Positions 18,132 through 27,479 are shown, counted from the stretch's first letter. The stretch: 64,000 nt of DNA from Phycisphaerales bacterium (GCA_020847535.1 JADLBU010000092.1:1-64000), one strand, 5' to 3'. Program-made: numbers and translations. Notes: generated from the letters alone by a model not told the origin.

Positions 18132-20498
18132 GTGCTGATCCTCTATCTCCTGGCGATCTTCCTCTCGGCCGCGCTGCTCTTCCTCGTCCAGCCCATGGCC
18201 GCCAAGCTCGTACTGCCCCTCCTGGGCGGTACGCCGGCGGTCTGGACGACGTGCATGCTCTTTTTCCAGGTACTCCTCCTCGCGGGGTATCTGTACGGTC
18301 ACCTCACCGACAAGTACCTCAAGCCGCGCTTGCAGGTCATCGTCCACGTTCTCGTGATGCTCGCCGCCGCTGCCTCGCTGCCGATCGCCCTGCCCGCGGC
18401 AGCGCAGGATGCATCGGGCATCATCGGCCGGCTGCCGGTCCAGATCGCCTTCTCAGTCTGGCTGCTGGCGATCCTGGGCATGACGGTCGGGGCACCCTTC
18501 TTCGTGGTTTCGACGACCGGCCCCCTCCTTCAGCGCTGGTTCTCGCGCACGGGCCATTCGCATGCGAAGGATCCGTACTTTTTGTACTCGGCGAGCAACG
18601 CCGGAAGCATGATCGGCCTGGCGGCGTACCCGCTGTCGTTCGAGCCCTTCCTGGGTGTGCGGGCGCAGGGGTGGACCTGGAGCATCGGGTACGGTGTGTT
18701 TGCCCTGCTCGCGGCGTTGTGCGGGGTCATGGCGATCCGGCGCGGCCTCGGGATGCAGGGGGGCCCTCTGATCGAGGTCAAGCCCGCCGACGAGCCCGCG
18801 ACAGTGCTCCCGTGGCGCCGCAAGCTCCGGTGGCTGGCGCTGGCGACCGTGCCATCGAGCCTGATGTTGGGTGTCACGCTCCAGGTCTCGACGGACCTGG
18901 CATCGATGCCGCTTCTGTGGATCGTGCCGCTGGGGCTGTACCTGCTGACGTTCATCCTGGCGTTCTCGCCGCGGATGCGCATCTCGACGGGGTCGCTGGG
19001 GTTCGCGCTGGTGCTGCTGGCGCCCGCGACGATCGCGACCATGATGCTGGGGCTCAAGGGGCCGCTGGGCGTCCTGCTGGCGCTGCACTTCGTGACGTTC
19101 TTCATCGCCGCCCTGATGTGCCACCGCCTGCTCGCCGATGAGCGGCCCGCGCCCGAGCACCTGACCACGTTCTACCTCATCATGGCCGCCGGTGGTGTCC
19201 TGGGCGGCATCTTCAACAGTCTGGTGGCGCCGGTGGCATTCAACAACGTCTACGAGTACCCGATCGCCCTGGCGGGGGCGCTGCTCCTGAGGCCGGCGAC
19301 ATCGCTGTTCTTAGGGAAGGGCAAGCCGAAGGCCGTGGACGCCCCGGCGGCTGAGACAAGTGCCCAATCCGCCGCGGAATCGGCGACCCCTTCGGTGCAA
19401 CTGCCGTGGATGACGATCGCCGTTCGCCGGGCGATCCTGCCGCTTGCGATGCTGGCGATCATGGTCGCGGTGGGCGTCTTTTGCGCTCGCCGGGACTGGC
19501 AGCGCCAGATCGGGCTGGAATTGGCGTGGGCCCTGGAGCCCTGGTTGCGCGTGGCGCTGCCCCTGTTGATCATGGTCTTTGCGATCCGCCGGCCGATCCA
19601 GTTCGCGTGCTGCTTCATGGTGCTGTCGGCGAGCGCGTACTTCGTGGATCCCAGCAGCTTCTCCAAGCTCATCTACCAGGAGCGTTCGTTCTTCGGCGTG
19701 CTGCGGATCACCGAGCAGTTCAACGGCGCCTGGCGAACGCTCTCGCACGGGACGACCAATCACGGATCTCAGAACTTCACATCCGAGGAAGTGCGTCGCG
19801 CCCCCATGACGTACTACTACCCGACGGGCCCCCTGGGTCGCGTGTTCGCGGCGATCGAGGGTGAGCCGCGTGACAAGAGCATCGCCGTGGTGGGCCTGGG
19901 GACCGGCAGCGTGGCGGCGTATGCAAACCCCGGCGACAGGTACACGTTCTACGAGATCGACAGCGCTGTGGTGAACATCGCCACCGGCAAGGGGAGATCT
20001 CAGCCGTACTTCACGTACCTGAAGGAATGCCTGGGGGATGTGCAGGTGATCCTCGCCGATGGCCGGCTGGGGATACAGAGCCACGCGCAGGATGGGGAGT
20101 ACGGCGTCATCGTGCTGGATGCCTTCAGCTCCGATGCGATCCCGGTACACCTGATGACCAAGGAGGCCTTCGAGCTCTACCTCCGCAAGCTCATGCCCGA
20201 TGGACTTCTGCTGGTGCATGTCTCCAACCGCCACTTCGAGCTTGCGCCCGTGGTCGCCCGGCTCGCCAAGGAACTCGGCTGCGTCTCGCATGTGAGCCAG
20301 GATCCGCGCCTCAGCGATGAGGAGAAGGAGCGAGGCAAGCAGCCCAGCCGATGGATGGTGATCGCGAGGAACGCCCGGGCCGTGCCCGCCGCGCTCACCG
20401 AGCGGGATGGCCACTATCCGGAGATCGTCGCGGGCGCGCGGGCGCCATTGTGGACCGATGACTACTCAAACGTCCTGGAAGTAATGAAGTTCGACTAG
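18132..20498 (+). CDS. membrane-bound spermidine synthase-like protein
   Basis: This 788-residue fusion has a membrane part and a soluble Rossmann methyltransferase-like part. From GTG 18132 the first 520 residues contain about 12 hydrophobic helices (first MLILYLLAIFLSAALLFLVQ) interrupted by hydrophilic linkers. The last 250 residues resemble the polyamine-synthase fold: IAVVGLGTGSVAAYA binds the aminopropyl donor or SAM, TFYEID ends strand 2, and VIVLDAFSSDAIPVHLMTKE lies where the synthase puts its catalytic Asp. Such fused proteins are widespread in planctomycetes and other environmental bacteria, but their reaction has not been shown. A collapsed second copy follows immediately. Confidence 0.85.
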   Translation: MLILYLLAIFLSAALLFLVQPMAAKLVLPLLGGTPAVWTTCMLFFQVLLLAGYLYGHLTDKYLKPRLQVIVHVLVMLAAAASLPIALPAAAQDASGIIGRLPVQIAFSVWLLAILGMTVGAPFFVVSTTGPLLQRWFSRTGHSHAKDPYFLYSASNAGSMIGLAAYPLSFEPFLGVRAQGWTWSIGYGVFALLAALCGVMAIRRGLGMQGGPLIEVKPADEPATVLPWRRKLRWLALATVPSSLMLGVTLQVSTDLASMPLLWIVPLGLYLLTFILAFSPRMRISTGSLGFALVLLAPATIATMMLGLKGPLGVLLALHFVTFFIAALMCHRLLADERPAPEHLTTFYLIMAAGGVLGGIFNSLVAPVAFNNVYEYPIALAGALLLRPATSLFLGKGKPKAVDAPAAETSAQSAAESATPSVQLPWMTIAVRRAILPLAMLAIMVAVGVFCARRDWQRQIGLELAWALEPWLRVALPLLIMVFAIRRPIQFACCFMVLSASAYFVDPSSFSKLIYQERSFFGVLRITEQFNGAWRTLSHGTTNHGSQNFTSEEVRRAPMTYYYPTGPLGRVFAAIEGEPRDKSIAVVGLGTGSVAAYANPGDRYTFYEIDSAVVNIATGKGRSQPYFTYLKECLGDVQVILADGRLGIQSHAQDGEYGVIVLDAFSSDAIPVHLMTKEAFELYLRKLMPDGLLLVHVSNRHFELAPVVARLAKELGCVSHVSQDPRLSDEEKERGKQPSRWMVIARNARAVPAALTERDGHYPEIVAGARAPLWTDDYSNVLEVMKFD

Positions 20499-20543
20499 TG
20501 CGATGCGGTAGGGCTTTTCTCTGGTGCGATCGGCTGGCGACCC

Positions 20544-20814
20544 GTGCTGATACTGTACGTCTTGGCGATCTTCCTCTCGGCTGCGCTGCTGTTCCTCGTG
20601 CAGCCCATGGCCGCCAAGCTCGTCCTCCCGCTCCTGGGCGGCACTCCCCCGGTCTGGACGACGTGCATGCTCTTCTTCCAGATACTTCCTGCTCGCCGGG
20701 TATCTCTCGCTGATGAGCGAGGAAACCATTTGGAAACCGGTGCTGCCCGACCCGCGAGCCCCGCTGTGGACCGATGACCAGTCCAACCCGCTCGCCGTCC
20801 TCAAGCATAACTAG
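20544..20814 (+). pseudogene. remnant of a second spermidine synthase-like gene
   Basis: This short stretch keeps only the two ends of a paralogue of the gene just upstream. Its first 50 codons from GTG 20544 match that gene almost residue for residue (MLILYVLAIFLSAALLFLVQ, then the PLLGGTPPVWTTCMLFFQ segment). Its last codons match the gene's end: PRAPLWTDDQSNPLAVLKHN and a stop at 20812, against ARAPLWTDDYSNVLEVMKFD upstream. The middle, about 2 kb, is missing. A one-base shift after FFQIL puts the join into the right frame (LLAGYLSLMSEE and onward). It is therefore a tandem duplicate with a large internal deletion plus a frameshift. Confidence 0.85.
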
Positions 20815-20839
20815 CGGCCAATGCCGTAGTATTCGCCGC

Positions 20840-21592
20840 ATGGCGAACATCCTTGTCATTGGCCCGCATCCGGATGACCAGGAGCTGGGCATGGGCGGCA
20901 CGATCGCTCGCCTCGCGAGCCAGGGGCACGATGTCCTGCTCTGCGATGTCACCGATGGCTGCCCGACGCCGATCGGAGATCGTTCAACTCGGCTCGCCGA
21001 GGCCGATGAGGCAGCCCATCGCCTTTCGCCGACATCCGATGAACTCGCCAAAGGCGGCAAGCCCGTTCGCCGCGTCCTCCTGGATCTCAAGAACCGCGAG
21101 GTCCAGCACACCATCGAAGCCCGTCACAGGCTCGCCGGCCTCATCCGCGCCCACCAGGCGCAGATCCTCTTCGTTCCCCATCCCGAGGATGCCCATCCAG
21201 ATCACCTGGCCGTTACCAGGATCGCAGTCGATGCCCGCTTTGATGCCAAGCTGACCAAGATCCAGATGCCGACCCCCGCCGGGTACAGCGACATCGGCCC
21301 GCCGATCTATCCGCGATGGCTGTTCTACTACTACTGCTCGCACCTGCGCCGGGTGCCGGATCCGACGTTCTGCATCGATACCACGGGCTTTGCCGGGAGG
21401 AAGAAGTCGGCGATCGAGGCGTACCGGACGCAGTTCGAGCAGAGCCCCAACCCAGCGAACCGCACGCTGCCGGAACGGATGATGTCCGCGGACATCTACT
21501 TCGGCTCGCGCATTGGTACCGAGACCGCCGAGCCGTTCTTCTCATCCGAGCCGCTGGGGCTCGGAGGTCTCGGTGGGGTCGTCGGCATGTAG
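20840..21592 (+). CDS. PIG-L family deacetylase, BshB1-like
   Basis: The 250-residue protein belongs to the PIG-L/LmbE zinc deacetylases, which remove acetyl groups from N-acetylglucosamine conjugates. The zinc site is visible as GPHPDDQELGMGG (His-Pro-Asp-Asp) near the N-terminus and PHPEDAHPDHLA in the middle, which together supply the three metal ligands and the general base. Length and layout match BshB1 of bacillithiol biosynthesis, and AYRTQFEQS near the C-terminus is also found there. No bshA or bshC is in view, so deacetylation of GlcNAc-malate is only the likeliest reaction. ATG 20840 is the only start that keeps the N-terminal strand complete. Confidence 0.82.
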   Translation: MANILVIGPHPDDQELGMGGTIARLASQGHDVLLCDVTDGCPTPIGDRSTRLAEADEAAHRLSPTSDELAKGGKPVRRVLLDLKNREVQHTIEARHRLAGLIRAHQAQILFVPHPEDAHPDHLAVTRIAVDARFDAKLTKIQMPTPAGYSDIGPPIYPRWLFYYYCSHLRRVPDPTFCIDTTGFAGRKKSAIEAYRTQFEQSPNPANRTLPERMMSADIYFGSRIGTETAEPFFSSEPLGLGGLGGVVGM

Positions 21593-21696
21593 CGCGGATC
21601 GGAGCCGACGGATTCAGTCGTCGGTCGCTTGCGTGGCGGGCCAAATGGTTGTTGACAGCACCGCGACCGCCGGCTGGAAGCCGACGGATCCGAGTC

Positions 21697-22476
21697 CTAT
21701 CTCGATTCCGTTCTGCACGTCATCTCCAACCGCCCCTCACGCGCGATGACGCCAAGCAACCGCACCTTCCGCCCATCCGCGAGCGTCGCGATCGGGATCT
21801 TCGCCAGTGGTTCGCGTCCCGCGAGCGCCTCGGCGATCTGATGTGCGGCCTTGGTCTTCCTGACATCCCCCGGCAGCAGCCGCATCACCAGGCCATCGGG
21901 CTCTCCCGACACCAGCCCCAGGGGCAGCGGCATGCGTCCGATCGCCAGGCGATCAGCGACCAGCCACAACTGGCCCTTCTCATCGATCGCCGGCACCAGC
22001 GATGCCGAGATCACCTGCGAAGCCCCCGCCGCATCGGTCCGAAGCGCCGCCCCGATGTAGATGATCCCATCCCGGAAGTCGACCATCGTCTGCTGCACGG
22101 TCGCCTGCCACTGGACATCGGGATCACGGCTGGCGAGCCACTTGACCAGGCGCGTATTGAGCCAGTCGTTGGCATCCGCAGCGCTCAGCGAGACCGACCA
22201 CGAATCGGCCGGTGGACGCTCCGCATGAAGCTGGTTGACCACCGCGTTCTCGAGATCCTGCCCGACGGTCTGCGCCCGTGCATCAGGCGGCGGCAGGGTT
22301 CGCCACCACTCCGGCTGTCCGCGGATGAGCCACCAGGCGAGTCCCACCAGGCACGCGACAGCGGCGATCAGGCCCAGGCCGATGGTGACGGCCCAGAAGC
22401 GGATCTTGAGCCACTTGGCGCGGGGGTGAGGCGCGTGAGGAGAGTGGGGGGAATGTGAGCTGCTCGCCGGGGCCAT
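21697..22476 (-). CDS. membrane-anchored protein of unknown function
   Basis: I do not recognise this 259-residue protein. After a His/Pro/Ser-rich cytoplasmic tail of about 20 residues there is one transmembrane helix (residues 28-50, FWAVTIGLGLIAAVACLVGL), so most of the protein is probably periplasmic. The rest contains a segment with conserved look (SVSLSAADANDWLNTRLVKW), followed by beta-rich sequence (DGIIYIGAALRTDAAGASQV). This layout recalls DUF-type single-pass envelope proteins with a lipid-binding-like domain, but no motif supports an activity. It is convergent with the PIG-L gene and upstream of rpsI on the other side. Confidence 0.6.
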   Translation of the reverse strand: MAPASSSHSPHSPHAPHPRAKWLKIRFWAVTIGLGLIAAVACLVGLAWWLIRGQPEWWRTLPPPDARAQTVGQDLENAVVNQLHAERPPADSWSVSLSAADANDWLNTRLVKWLASRDPDVQWQATVQQTMVDFRDGIIYIGAALRTDAAGASQVISASLVPAIDEKGQLWLVADRLAIGRMPLPLGLVSGEPDGLVMRLLPGDVRKTKAAHQIAEALAGREPLAKIPIATLADGRKVRLLGVIAREGRLEMTCRTESR

Positions 22477-22576
22477 TGATGGAGGTGGATCCTTGGCGTG
22501 AAGTATCGCTCAGGTGATGGTCGGCAGGGGAGCCACGCGTATTGATCGAAGGGATCGGAGTGATGCCGGATCACGC

Positions 22577-22607
22577 AAGAAAAACCGCCCGGCAAGCTGC
22601 CGGGCGG
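22577..22607 (-). terminator. Rho-independent terminator after rpsI
   Basis: A perfect 10-bp stem (CCGCCCGGCA at 22585-22594 with TGCCGGGCGG at 22598-22607) has a 3-base loop. On the minus strand it is followed by TTTTTCTT (22577-22584). It lies about 54 bases past the rpsI stop. Confidence 0.9.
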
Positions 22608-22660
22608 CTGTGAAGGGCATGGATTCCGAGGCTGATGCGAATGCCGGATTGAACGGCCAA

Positions 22661-23179
22661 TCAGCGCTTCGAGAACTGGAACCGCCGGCGAGCGCCTGCC
22701 TGGCCGTACTTCTTACGCTCGACCTCGCGGGCATCGCGGGTCAGGTACCCGGCCTCGCGCATCGCGGGGTGGTGGGCGGGGTCCATCTCGATCAGCGCGC
22801 GGGCCAGGCCCATGCGCATCGCCTGGGCCTGTCCCATGGTCCCGCCGCCGTGGATCTGGACGACCACCGTGAGCTTGCCCTCAAGGCCTGCGGCCTTGAT
22901 CGCCGCGACCGCATCGACGCGGTCGCGCAGCTCGGTGAAGTACTCCTCGATGGTCTTGGTCTGGCCGTCGGTGCGGCAGACGGTGATGGTGCCGCCATCC
23001 TGCGGCTTGATGCGGACGCGGGCGACGGCGCGCTTGCGGCGACCCGTTCCCCACCACCAGCCCTTCTTGTCGGCGGGCTTTGCGGTGCGCTTGGGCGTGG
23101 TGTCAACGGCGGTCTTTGCCGCGGCGGGCTGGTTTGCGGCGAGCTGGCCGAGATCCAGGTTGCTCATGACGCTCGACAT
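22661..23179 (-). CDS. rpsI: 30S ribosomal protein S9
   Basis: S9 binds the 3' major domain of 16S rRNA, and its C-terminal tail reaches the P-site tRNA. The protein has 172 residues, with an N-terminal extension of about 40 residues (Ala/Lys-rich) before the S9 core. The core opens with GTGRRKRAVARVRI and continues with GGGTMGQAQAMRMGLARALI. The invariant tail ends RRRFQFSKR. ATG 23179 is preceded by AAGGAAG. The gene follows rplM, the standard bacterial order, 93 bases downstream; the two are probably co-transcribed and end at the terminator at 22577-22607. Confidence 0.96.
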   Translation of the reverse strand: MSSVMSNLDLGQLAANQPAAAKTAVDTTPKRTAKPADKKGWWWGTGRRKRAVARVRIKPQDGGTITVCRTDGQTKTIEEYFTELRDRVDAVAAIKAAGLEGKLTVVVQIHGGGTMGQAQAMRMGLARALIEMDPAHHPAMREAGYLTRDAREVERKKYGQAGARRRFQFSKR

Positions 23180-23272
23180 GGTTTGATCTTCCTTCAGAGC
23201 CGGGCCCGGCGTTTCTTGAGTCGCGTGCCTCGGCGTGTGATTCGTGATGCGGTTGGCGTGTGGTGTGGGGGG

Positions 23273-23782
23273 TTACGAAACCGTGAGGGTCTCGGGGTTG
23301 TGCGCGGCGTGCTCGTGCGTGGCATCCCCGTAGACCATGAGGTTCTTGAGCATCACGCGGCTGAGGCGGTTCTTGGGGAGCATGCGGCGGACGGCATCCG
23401 AGATCAGCTTCTCGGGCTTGCGATCACGCACCTGGCCGTAGCTCTCGGCCCGCTGGCCGCCGGGGTAGCCGGTGTACCGCAGCTTCATCCGCTGCTGGGC
23501 CTTGCGGCCGGTGAGGCCGACCTTCCGGGCGTTGGTGACGATCACCTTGTCGCCGGAGATCACGTGGGGGGTGTATTCGGGGCGGTGCTTGCCCATCAGC
23601 ACGATCGCCACCTCGGCGGCGAGCCGGCCGAGGGGGATGCCCTCGGCATCGATGATCCGCCACTTGGGCTGAAGCTGGCCGGGCTTGGCCAGGATGGTGT
23701 CACGACGGAGCGCCTGGGCGATCCGGGCCTTGGTGACCCGACTCGTGGTGCTGGTTGCGGGAGCGGTCGAATTCGCCGGCAT
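23273..23782 (-). CDS. rplM: 50S ribosomal protein L13
   Basis: L13 is an early-assembly protein of the 50S subunit. The product has 169 residues. The L13 core starts at about residue 40 with WRIIDAEGIPLGRLAAEVAI and continues with LMGKHRPEYTPH, GDKVIVTNARKVGLTGRK, YTGYPGG, and AVRRMLPKNRLSRVMLKNL. All are family signatures, and catalytic function is not expected. The N-terminal 35 residues are an Ala/Thr-rich extension compared with the 142-residue E. coli protein. ATG 23782 has a clear GGAGG ribosome binding site. It is the first gene of the rplM-rpsI pair. Confidence 0.96.
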   Translation of the reverse strand: MPANSTAPATSTTSRVTKARIAQALRRDTILAKPGQLQPKWRIIDAEGIPLGRLAAEVAIVLMGKHRPEYTPHVISGDKVIVTNARKVGLTGRKAQQRMKLRYTGYPGGQRAESYGQVRDRKPEKLISDAVRRMLPKNRLSRVMLKNLMVYGDATHEHAAHNPETLTVS

Positions 23783-24081
23783 GGGCCGAACCTCCGGGAA
23801 AAATCACAGGGCTTCGAACTCGGGGTGACGGCGATCCGGTGGAAAAACCACTCGCGATCGACACCAACCTGGGTCGAGGCATTGCTCGCCGCCTACCGGG
23901 CGGGGCGGGCCGGGGCTGGTGGTTGCCACGGCAAAGTTTCAGGAACCAGACCCGCGACCACCCGTCGCAGGGGGAGACAAGTATTCGCCGGACCCGGACG
24001 CCGGTCAAACAGGGCTCCGAAAGCACCTTCCGGAGCCTCAAAGCTTGGCCGGAAGGGGCGGGTGGTCGATGATTGACCAGC

Positions 24082-25797
24082 ATGACGAGCTTTTCTGACC
24101 CGTCGCACGTACCTACTCCGCATTCCCACCCGATTGCTTCACACCCGGCCGCCCCAACGGCTCAGCCGCTGCCGGCGCGCGCGCCGGACCCGGGGACGCC
24201 GCTGGCCCGAACGATCGCCCTCTGGATCCTCATCGTCTTCTTTGGCCTTACCTTCTACCTGCAACAAAGCGACCAAGCCCCCGCGAGCCAGCCCAAGACG
24301 CCGGGCGAACTGCGGACCATTAATCCCCCCCAGAGCGATCCCAACCTCTGGATCGCCAAGTTGGCAGTCAAGCTCTCGCACATCGAGGGCATGGCCGGAC
24401 AGGGGCCAGCGCCGGGGATCGGACTCATCCCGCAGCTTGATGCAGGGGCCCATTCACCCGAAGATCGCATCAGGTTCGCCATCGTCGCCGCGGACCTCGA
24501 AGGTTCTCAGGCGGGGATTACTCGGCTGGAGCAGATCCGCAAGGATCATCCGCCCGCGCTGCCGATCGAGCCGGCGAGTGACGCTGATTCTGTGCCTGCG
24601 GTCGATCCTGCCTCCGAGTCGCCTCCGTCCCCGGCGGTGGTGGAGGATGGCATGCGCAAGGAGTCGCCGCAAGCCGAGGCATCCGAGGGCTCGGAGGCGC
24701 AGGTCGAGCCGCTGCATCCCGAACTCGCCAAGGACATCGATGCGCTCACGGCGATCTTCAGCGGCAACGGCGATCAGGTTGCAGATGAGCAGAAGGTCGG
24801 TCTTGAGAAACGCCACGGATGGTTCGGCCGGCTTGCGGAGACATACGGCAGGCCCGATACCGATCCGGATAGAAAAGCGCTGGTTGGCGGCGGCGGCGTG
24901 CTGATGGCGCTGATGATGGCGATCGGTCTGGGGTTTCTCGTTGTATTCCTCGCCGGGCTCGGTCTGCTGATCTACTTCATCGTGCGCGTGGCGACCGGGA
25001 CGGTTCGCTGGAGATTCGATCCGCCCGCCAAGGGTGGCAGCGTCTACCTCGAGACGGCCGCGGTATTCATCGCCAGTTTCGTGCTATTCCGGCTGATCAC
25101 GGGTGTGATCGCCGAAGTGCTGACGCACACGACCGGGCCCGACGGGGTGCGTGTCGAGGTGGAGATGCCGGCATCGGCGGGGGCGGTCATGATCTCCGCC
25201 CAGTGGCTCCTGGTTCTGCCGATCTTCTGGCCGCTGGTGCGAGGTGTGAGCTTCTCATCGATGCGCAAGGCGATCGGGTGGCACTCCGGACGCGGGGTCT
25301 TCCGTGAGATCGGCGCGGGGCTGGTCGCCTACATCGCCGGAATCCCAGTGCTGGTGGGCGCGGTGATCGCGGCCGTTGTCCTGATGATGCTGTGGGAGCT
25401 GATCAAGACGACGATGGGAGGCTCGGCATCACCGCCGCCGGAGAATCCGATCATCGACCTGCTGGGCGGCAGCGACACGTGGACGGTGATCGCGTTCGCG
25501 ACGCTCGCGACCCTGTGGGCGCCGATCGTGGAGGAGGCGATCTTCCGCGGATGCATGTATCGCCACGCCCGGGCCCGGGTGCATATGGCGATCGCGGCGG
25601 TCGTCTCGGCCCTGGTCTTCGGCGGCATGCACGGCTACCCCGGCCCGCTGCTGCTGCCGGTGATGAGCCTTGGGCTGATCTTCGCGCTGATGCGGGAGTG
25701 GCGGGGCTCGCTGATCGCGGCGATGACCGCGCACGCGGTGCATAACTTCACGGTCACGACGATCCTGCTGACGTTTGTGTATCTGTTGAAGGATTAG
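24082..25797 (+). CDS. CPBP family intramembrane metalloprotease
   Basis: The 571-residue membrane protein carries a C-terminal CPBP (CAAX protease/bacteriocin-processing, Abi) domain. Its active-site motifs are EEAIFRG (Glu pair at 484-485 plus Arg), FGGMHGYPG (His) and TAHAVHNF (His), all within hydrophobic helices. N-terminal to it are a short cytoplasmic tail, one helix (residues 35-53), a long periplasmic region of about 200 residues rich in Pro, Glu and Ser, and further helices from about residue 275. ATG 24082 is preferred to TTG 24073. Members cleave membrane-embedded peptides; the substrate here is unknown. Confidence 0.85.
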   Translation: MTSFSDPSHVPTPHSHPIASHPAAPTAQPLPARAPDPGTPLARTIALWILIVFFGLTFYLQQSDQAPASQPKTPGELRTINPPQSDPNLWIAKLAVKLSHIEGMAGQGPAPGIGLIPQLDAGAHSPEDRIRFAIVAADLEGSQAGITRLEQIRKDHPPALPIEPASDADSVPAVDPASESPPSPAVVEDGMRKESPQAEASEGSEAQVEPLHPELAKDIDALTAIFSGNGDQVADEQKVGLEKRHGWFGRLAETYGRPDTDPDRKALVGGGGVLMALMMAIGLGFLVVFLAGLGLLIYFIVRVATGTVRWRFDPPAKGGSVYLETAAVFIASFVLFRLITGVIAEVLTHTTGPDGVRVEVEMPASAGAVMISAQWLLVLPIFWPLVRGVSFSSMRKAIGWHSGRGVFREIGAGLVAYIAGIPVLVGAVIAAVVLMMLWELIKTTMGGSASPPPENPIIDLLGGSDTWTVIAFATLATLWAPIVEEAIFRGCMYRHARARVHMAIAAVVSALVFGGMHGYPGPLLLPVMSLGLIFALMREWRGSLIAAMTAHAVHNFTVTTILLTFVYLLKD

Positions 25798-25812
25798 ACA
25801 CAGCCCGGACGA

Positions 25813-25933
25813 GAAGACACCCACCACAGAGAACACAGAGGAAAGCAAAGTACAGAGTGCCAGAGGATGCGTTCTCCTCAGCCATTTCGTATTGCTCTTC
25901 TCTGTGCTTTCTGTGCCTCTGTGGTGAGTCTTG
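25813..25933. repeat. CACAGAG-type imperfect palindromic repeat
   Basis: Two arms rich in ACCACAGAG and its complement lie at about 25813-25842 and 25897-25933, between the convergent CPBP and dnaA genes. The right arm, read on the minus strand, matches 33 of 34 bases of 32704-32737 inside rlmKL. As RNA the pair would fold into a long stem and could terminate both genes. Confidence 0.85.
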
Positions 25934-25946
25934 TATGAGGCCCGCC

Positions 25947-27479
25947 TTACTTTGACCCTTTGACCTTCTCTTCGAGCGTTTTGAGCGTCTCGTCGAAGTC
26001 GGTCTCGGAAGATCGCTTGTGCTCGACGGTCTTGACGGCGTGCATCACCGTGGTGTGGTCCCGGCCTCCGAAGTAGCCGCCGATCTCCTCGAGCGAGTGG
26101 CGGGTGTGCTTGCGGGCCAGGTACATGCAGACCTGCCGCGGCAGGGCGACCGAACGGCTGCGGCGCTTGGATTGCAGTTCGGTGATCTTGACGCGATAAA
26201 ACTCGGTGACGCGGCCGATGATGACCTGGATCGTCGGGCCGCCCTCGGGTGGGAGTTCATCCCCGAACTCCGCGCGGGCCATCTCCATGTCGATCGGCCG
26301 CTTGTCCACGTGCGATCGGTTCTGGAGCTTGACGATCGCCCCTTCAAGCTCACGGATGTGCTTGTCGATGCGCAGCGCGACGAACCCGGCGACATCGTCG
26401 GGGATCGGCACCTCGCGCAGGGCGGCCTTGGTCTTGAGGATCGCCACCCGCGTCTCGTAATCCGGCGGATCTACCTTCGTCACCAGGCCCCACTTGAAGC
26501 GGCTGATGAGCCGGTCCTCGAGGTCGGGGATCTCTTCGGGGGCCGCATCCGACGACAGCACAATCTGCTTGTTGGACTGGTAGAGGCTGTTGAACGTGTG
26601 GAAGAACTCTTCCTGCGTGCGCTCGCGCTTTGCAAGGAAGTGGATGTCGTCGATCACCAGGACATCGACATCCCGGAACCGGTGCCGGAACTCGGCCATC
26701 TGGTTCTTCGTCACGGCATCAATGAACTGGTTAATGAAGCCGTCGCACGAAATGTAGTAGATCTGGGCGTCCGGGTTGTTCTCGGTGATCTTCAGGCACG
26801 CCGCCTGCAAGAGGTGGGTCTTGCCCAGCCCCGATCCGCCGTGAATGAAGACCGGGTTGTACGAGCGGCCGGGATTTGCCGAAACGGCGACCATCGCCGC
26901 GTGGGCGAGCCGGTTCCCGGAGCCGACCACAAAATGGTCGAAGGAGTAATCGGGGTTGACGACCATCGAGCCCTCACGGAGGGCCGATGCGGCATCCCGG
27001 GCAGGCGCGGGAGTCGGAGCAGTCGTTGCCGGTTGCGATGGCACTACGCGGCGGGTGACGATCGCCGGGTCAGGATCTGGATGGCCATCCAGATCCTTGC
27101 CCATCTGCGATGAAGAGCCAGGAATTGCCCCCACGTACGGACCCGAAAGTGGTGCTGGCGGCGATGTTCGTGCGCTGGGGATCGCCGAAGCAAGCCCAGT
27201 GCCCGTACGGCCGTTGGCCGTGGGCACATCGTCCGTCGGCCCCAGGAACCGCACAGGAAGGAGCATGCCCGAGACGGTGCGGCAGGCATCGTTGAACGCG
27301 CTGGAGCATTCGCGCCGGAGGTAATCCCTGTGAACCACCGTTTGGGCGCGCACATGCAGAGCGCCCGCCGAGATCCCGGCGGGCTCGAGCTCCGCGAACC
27401 ACGCGCGGCAGATCCCCGCGTGCTGGAGGCGCAGATGCGACAGGATGCTGTCCCAGATCTGGCGATCGGGATCAGTCAT
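25947..27479 (-). CDS. dnaA: chromosomal replication initiator protein DnaA
   Basis: DnaA binds oriC and opens the duplex to load the helicase. The 510-residue protein shows all four domains. Domain I (residues 1-85, DRQIWDSILSHLRLQ) mediates self-contact. A Pro/Ser-rich domain II linker covers about 90-165. The AAA+ domain III has Walker A GGSGLGKTHLLQAA (Lys about 220), Walker B VLVIDDIHFLAKRE and sensor residues around SSDAAPEEI and LISRFKWG. Domain IV has the DNA-binding signature GGYFGGRDHTTVMHAVKTVE. ATG 27479 is chosen over an ATG three codons earlier. No dnaN, rpmH or recF lies beside it and no DnaA box cluster was seen, so the usual dnaA-oriC linkage is not evident. Confidence 0.96.
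   Translation of the reverse strand: MTDPDRQIWDSILSHLRLQHAGICRAWFAELEPAGISAGALHVRAQTVVHRDYLRRECSSAFNDACRTVSGMLLPVRFLGPTDDVPTANGRTGTGLASAIPSARTSPPAPLSGPYVGAIPGSSSQMGKDLDGHPDPDPAIVTRRVVPSQPATTAPTPAPARDAASALREGSMVVNPDYSFDHFVVGSGNRLAHAAMVAVSANPGRSYNPVFIHGGSGLGKTHLLQAACLKITENNPDAQIYYISCDGFINQFIDAVTKNQMAEFRHRFRDVDVLVIDDIHFLAKRERTQEEFFHTFNSLYQSNKQIVLSSDAAPEEIPDLEDRLISRFKWGLVTKVDPPDYETRVAILKTKAALREVPIPDDVAGFVALRIDKHIRELEGAIVKLQNRSHVDKRPIDMEMARAEFGDELPPEGGPTIQVIIGRVTEFYRVKITELQSKRRSRSVALPRQVCMYLARKHTRHSLEEIGGYFGGRDHTTVMHAVKTVEHKRSSETDFDETLKTLEEKVKGSK

Noticed and set aside
21600-21690. Direct repeat AGCCGACGGAT in the gap after the PIG-L gene
   Set aside because: Only two short copies, in G+C-rich sequence; could be chance.
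22514-24076. 520-residue plus-strand open frame across rpsI and rplM
   Set aside because: It crosses two certain ribosomal protein genes and their spacer on the other strand, so it cannot be a gene.
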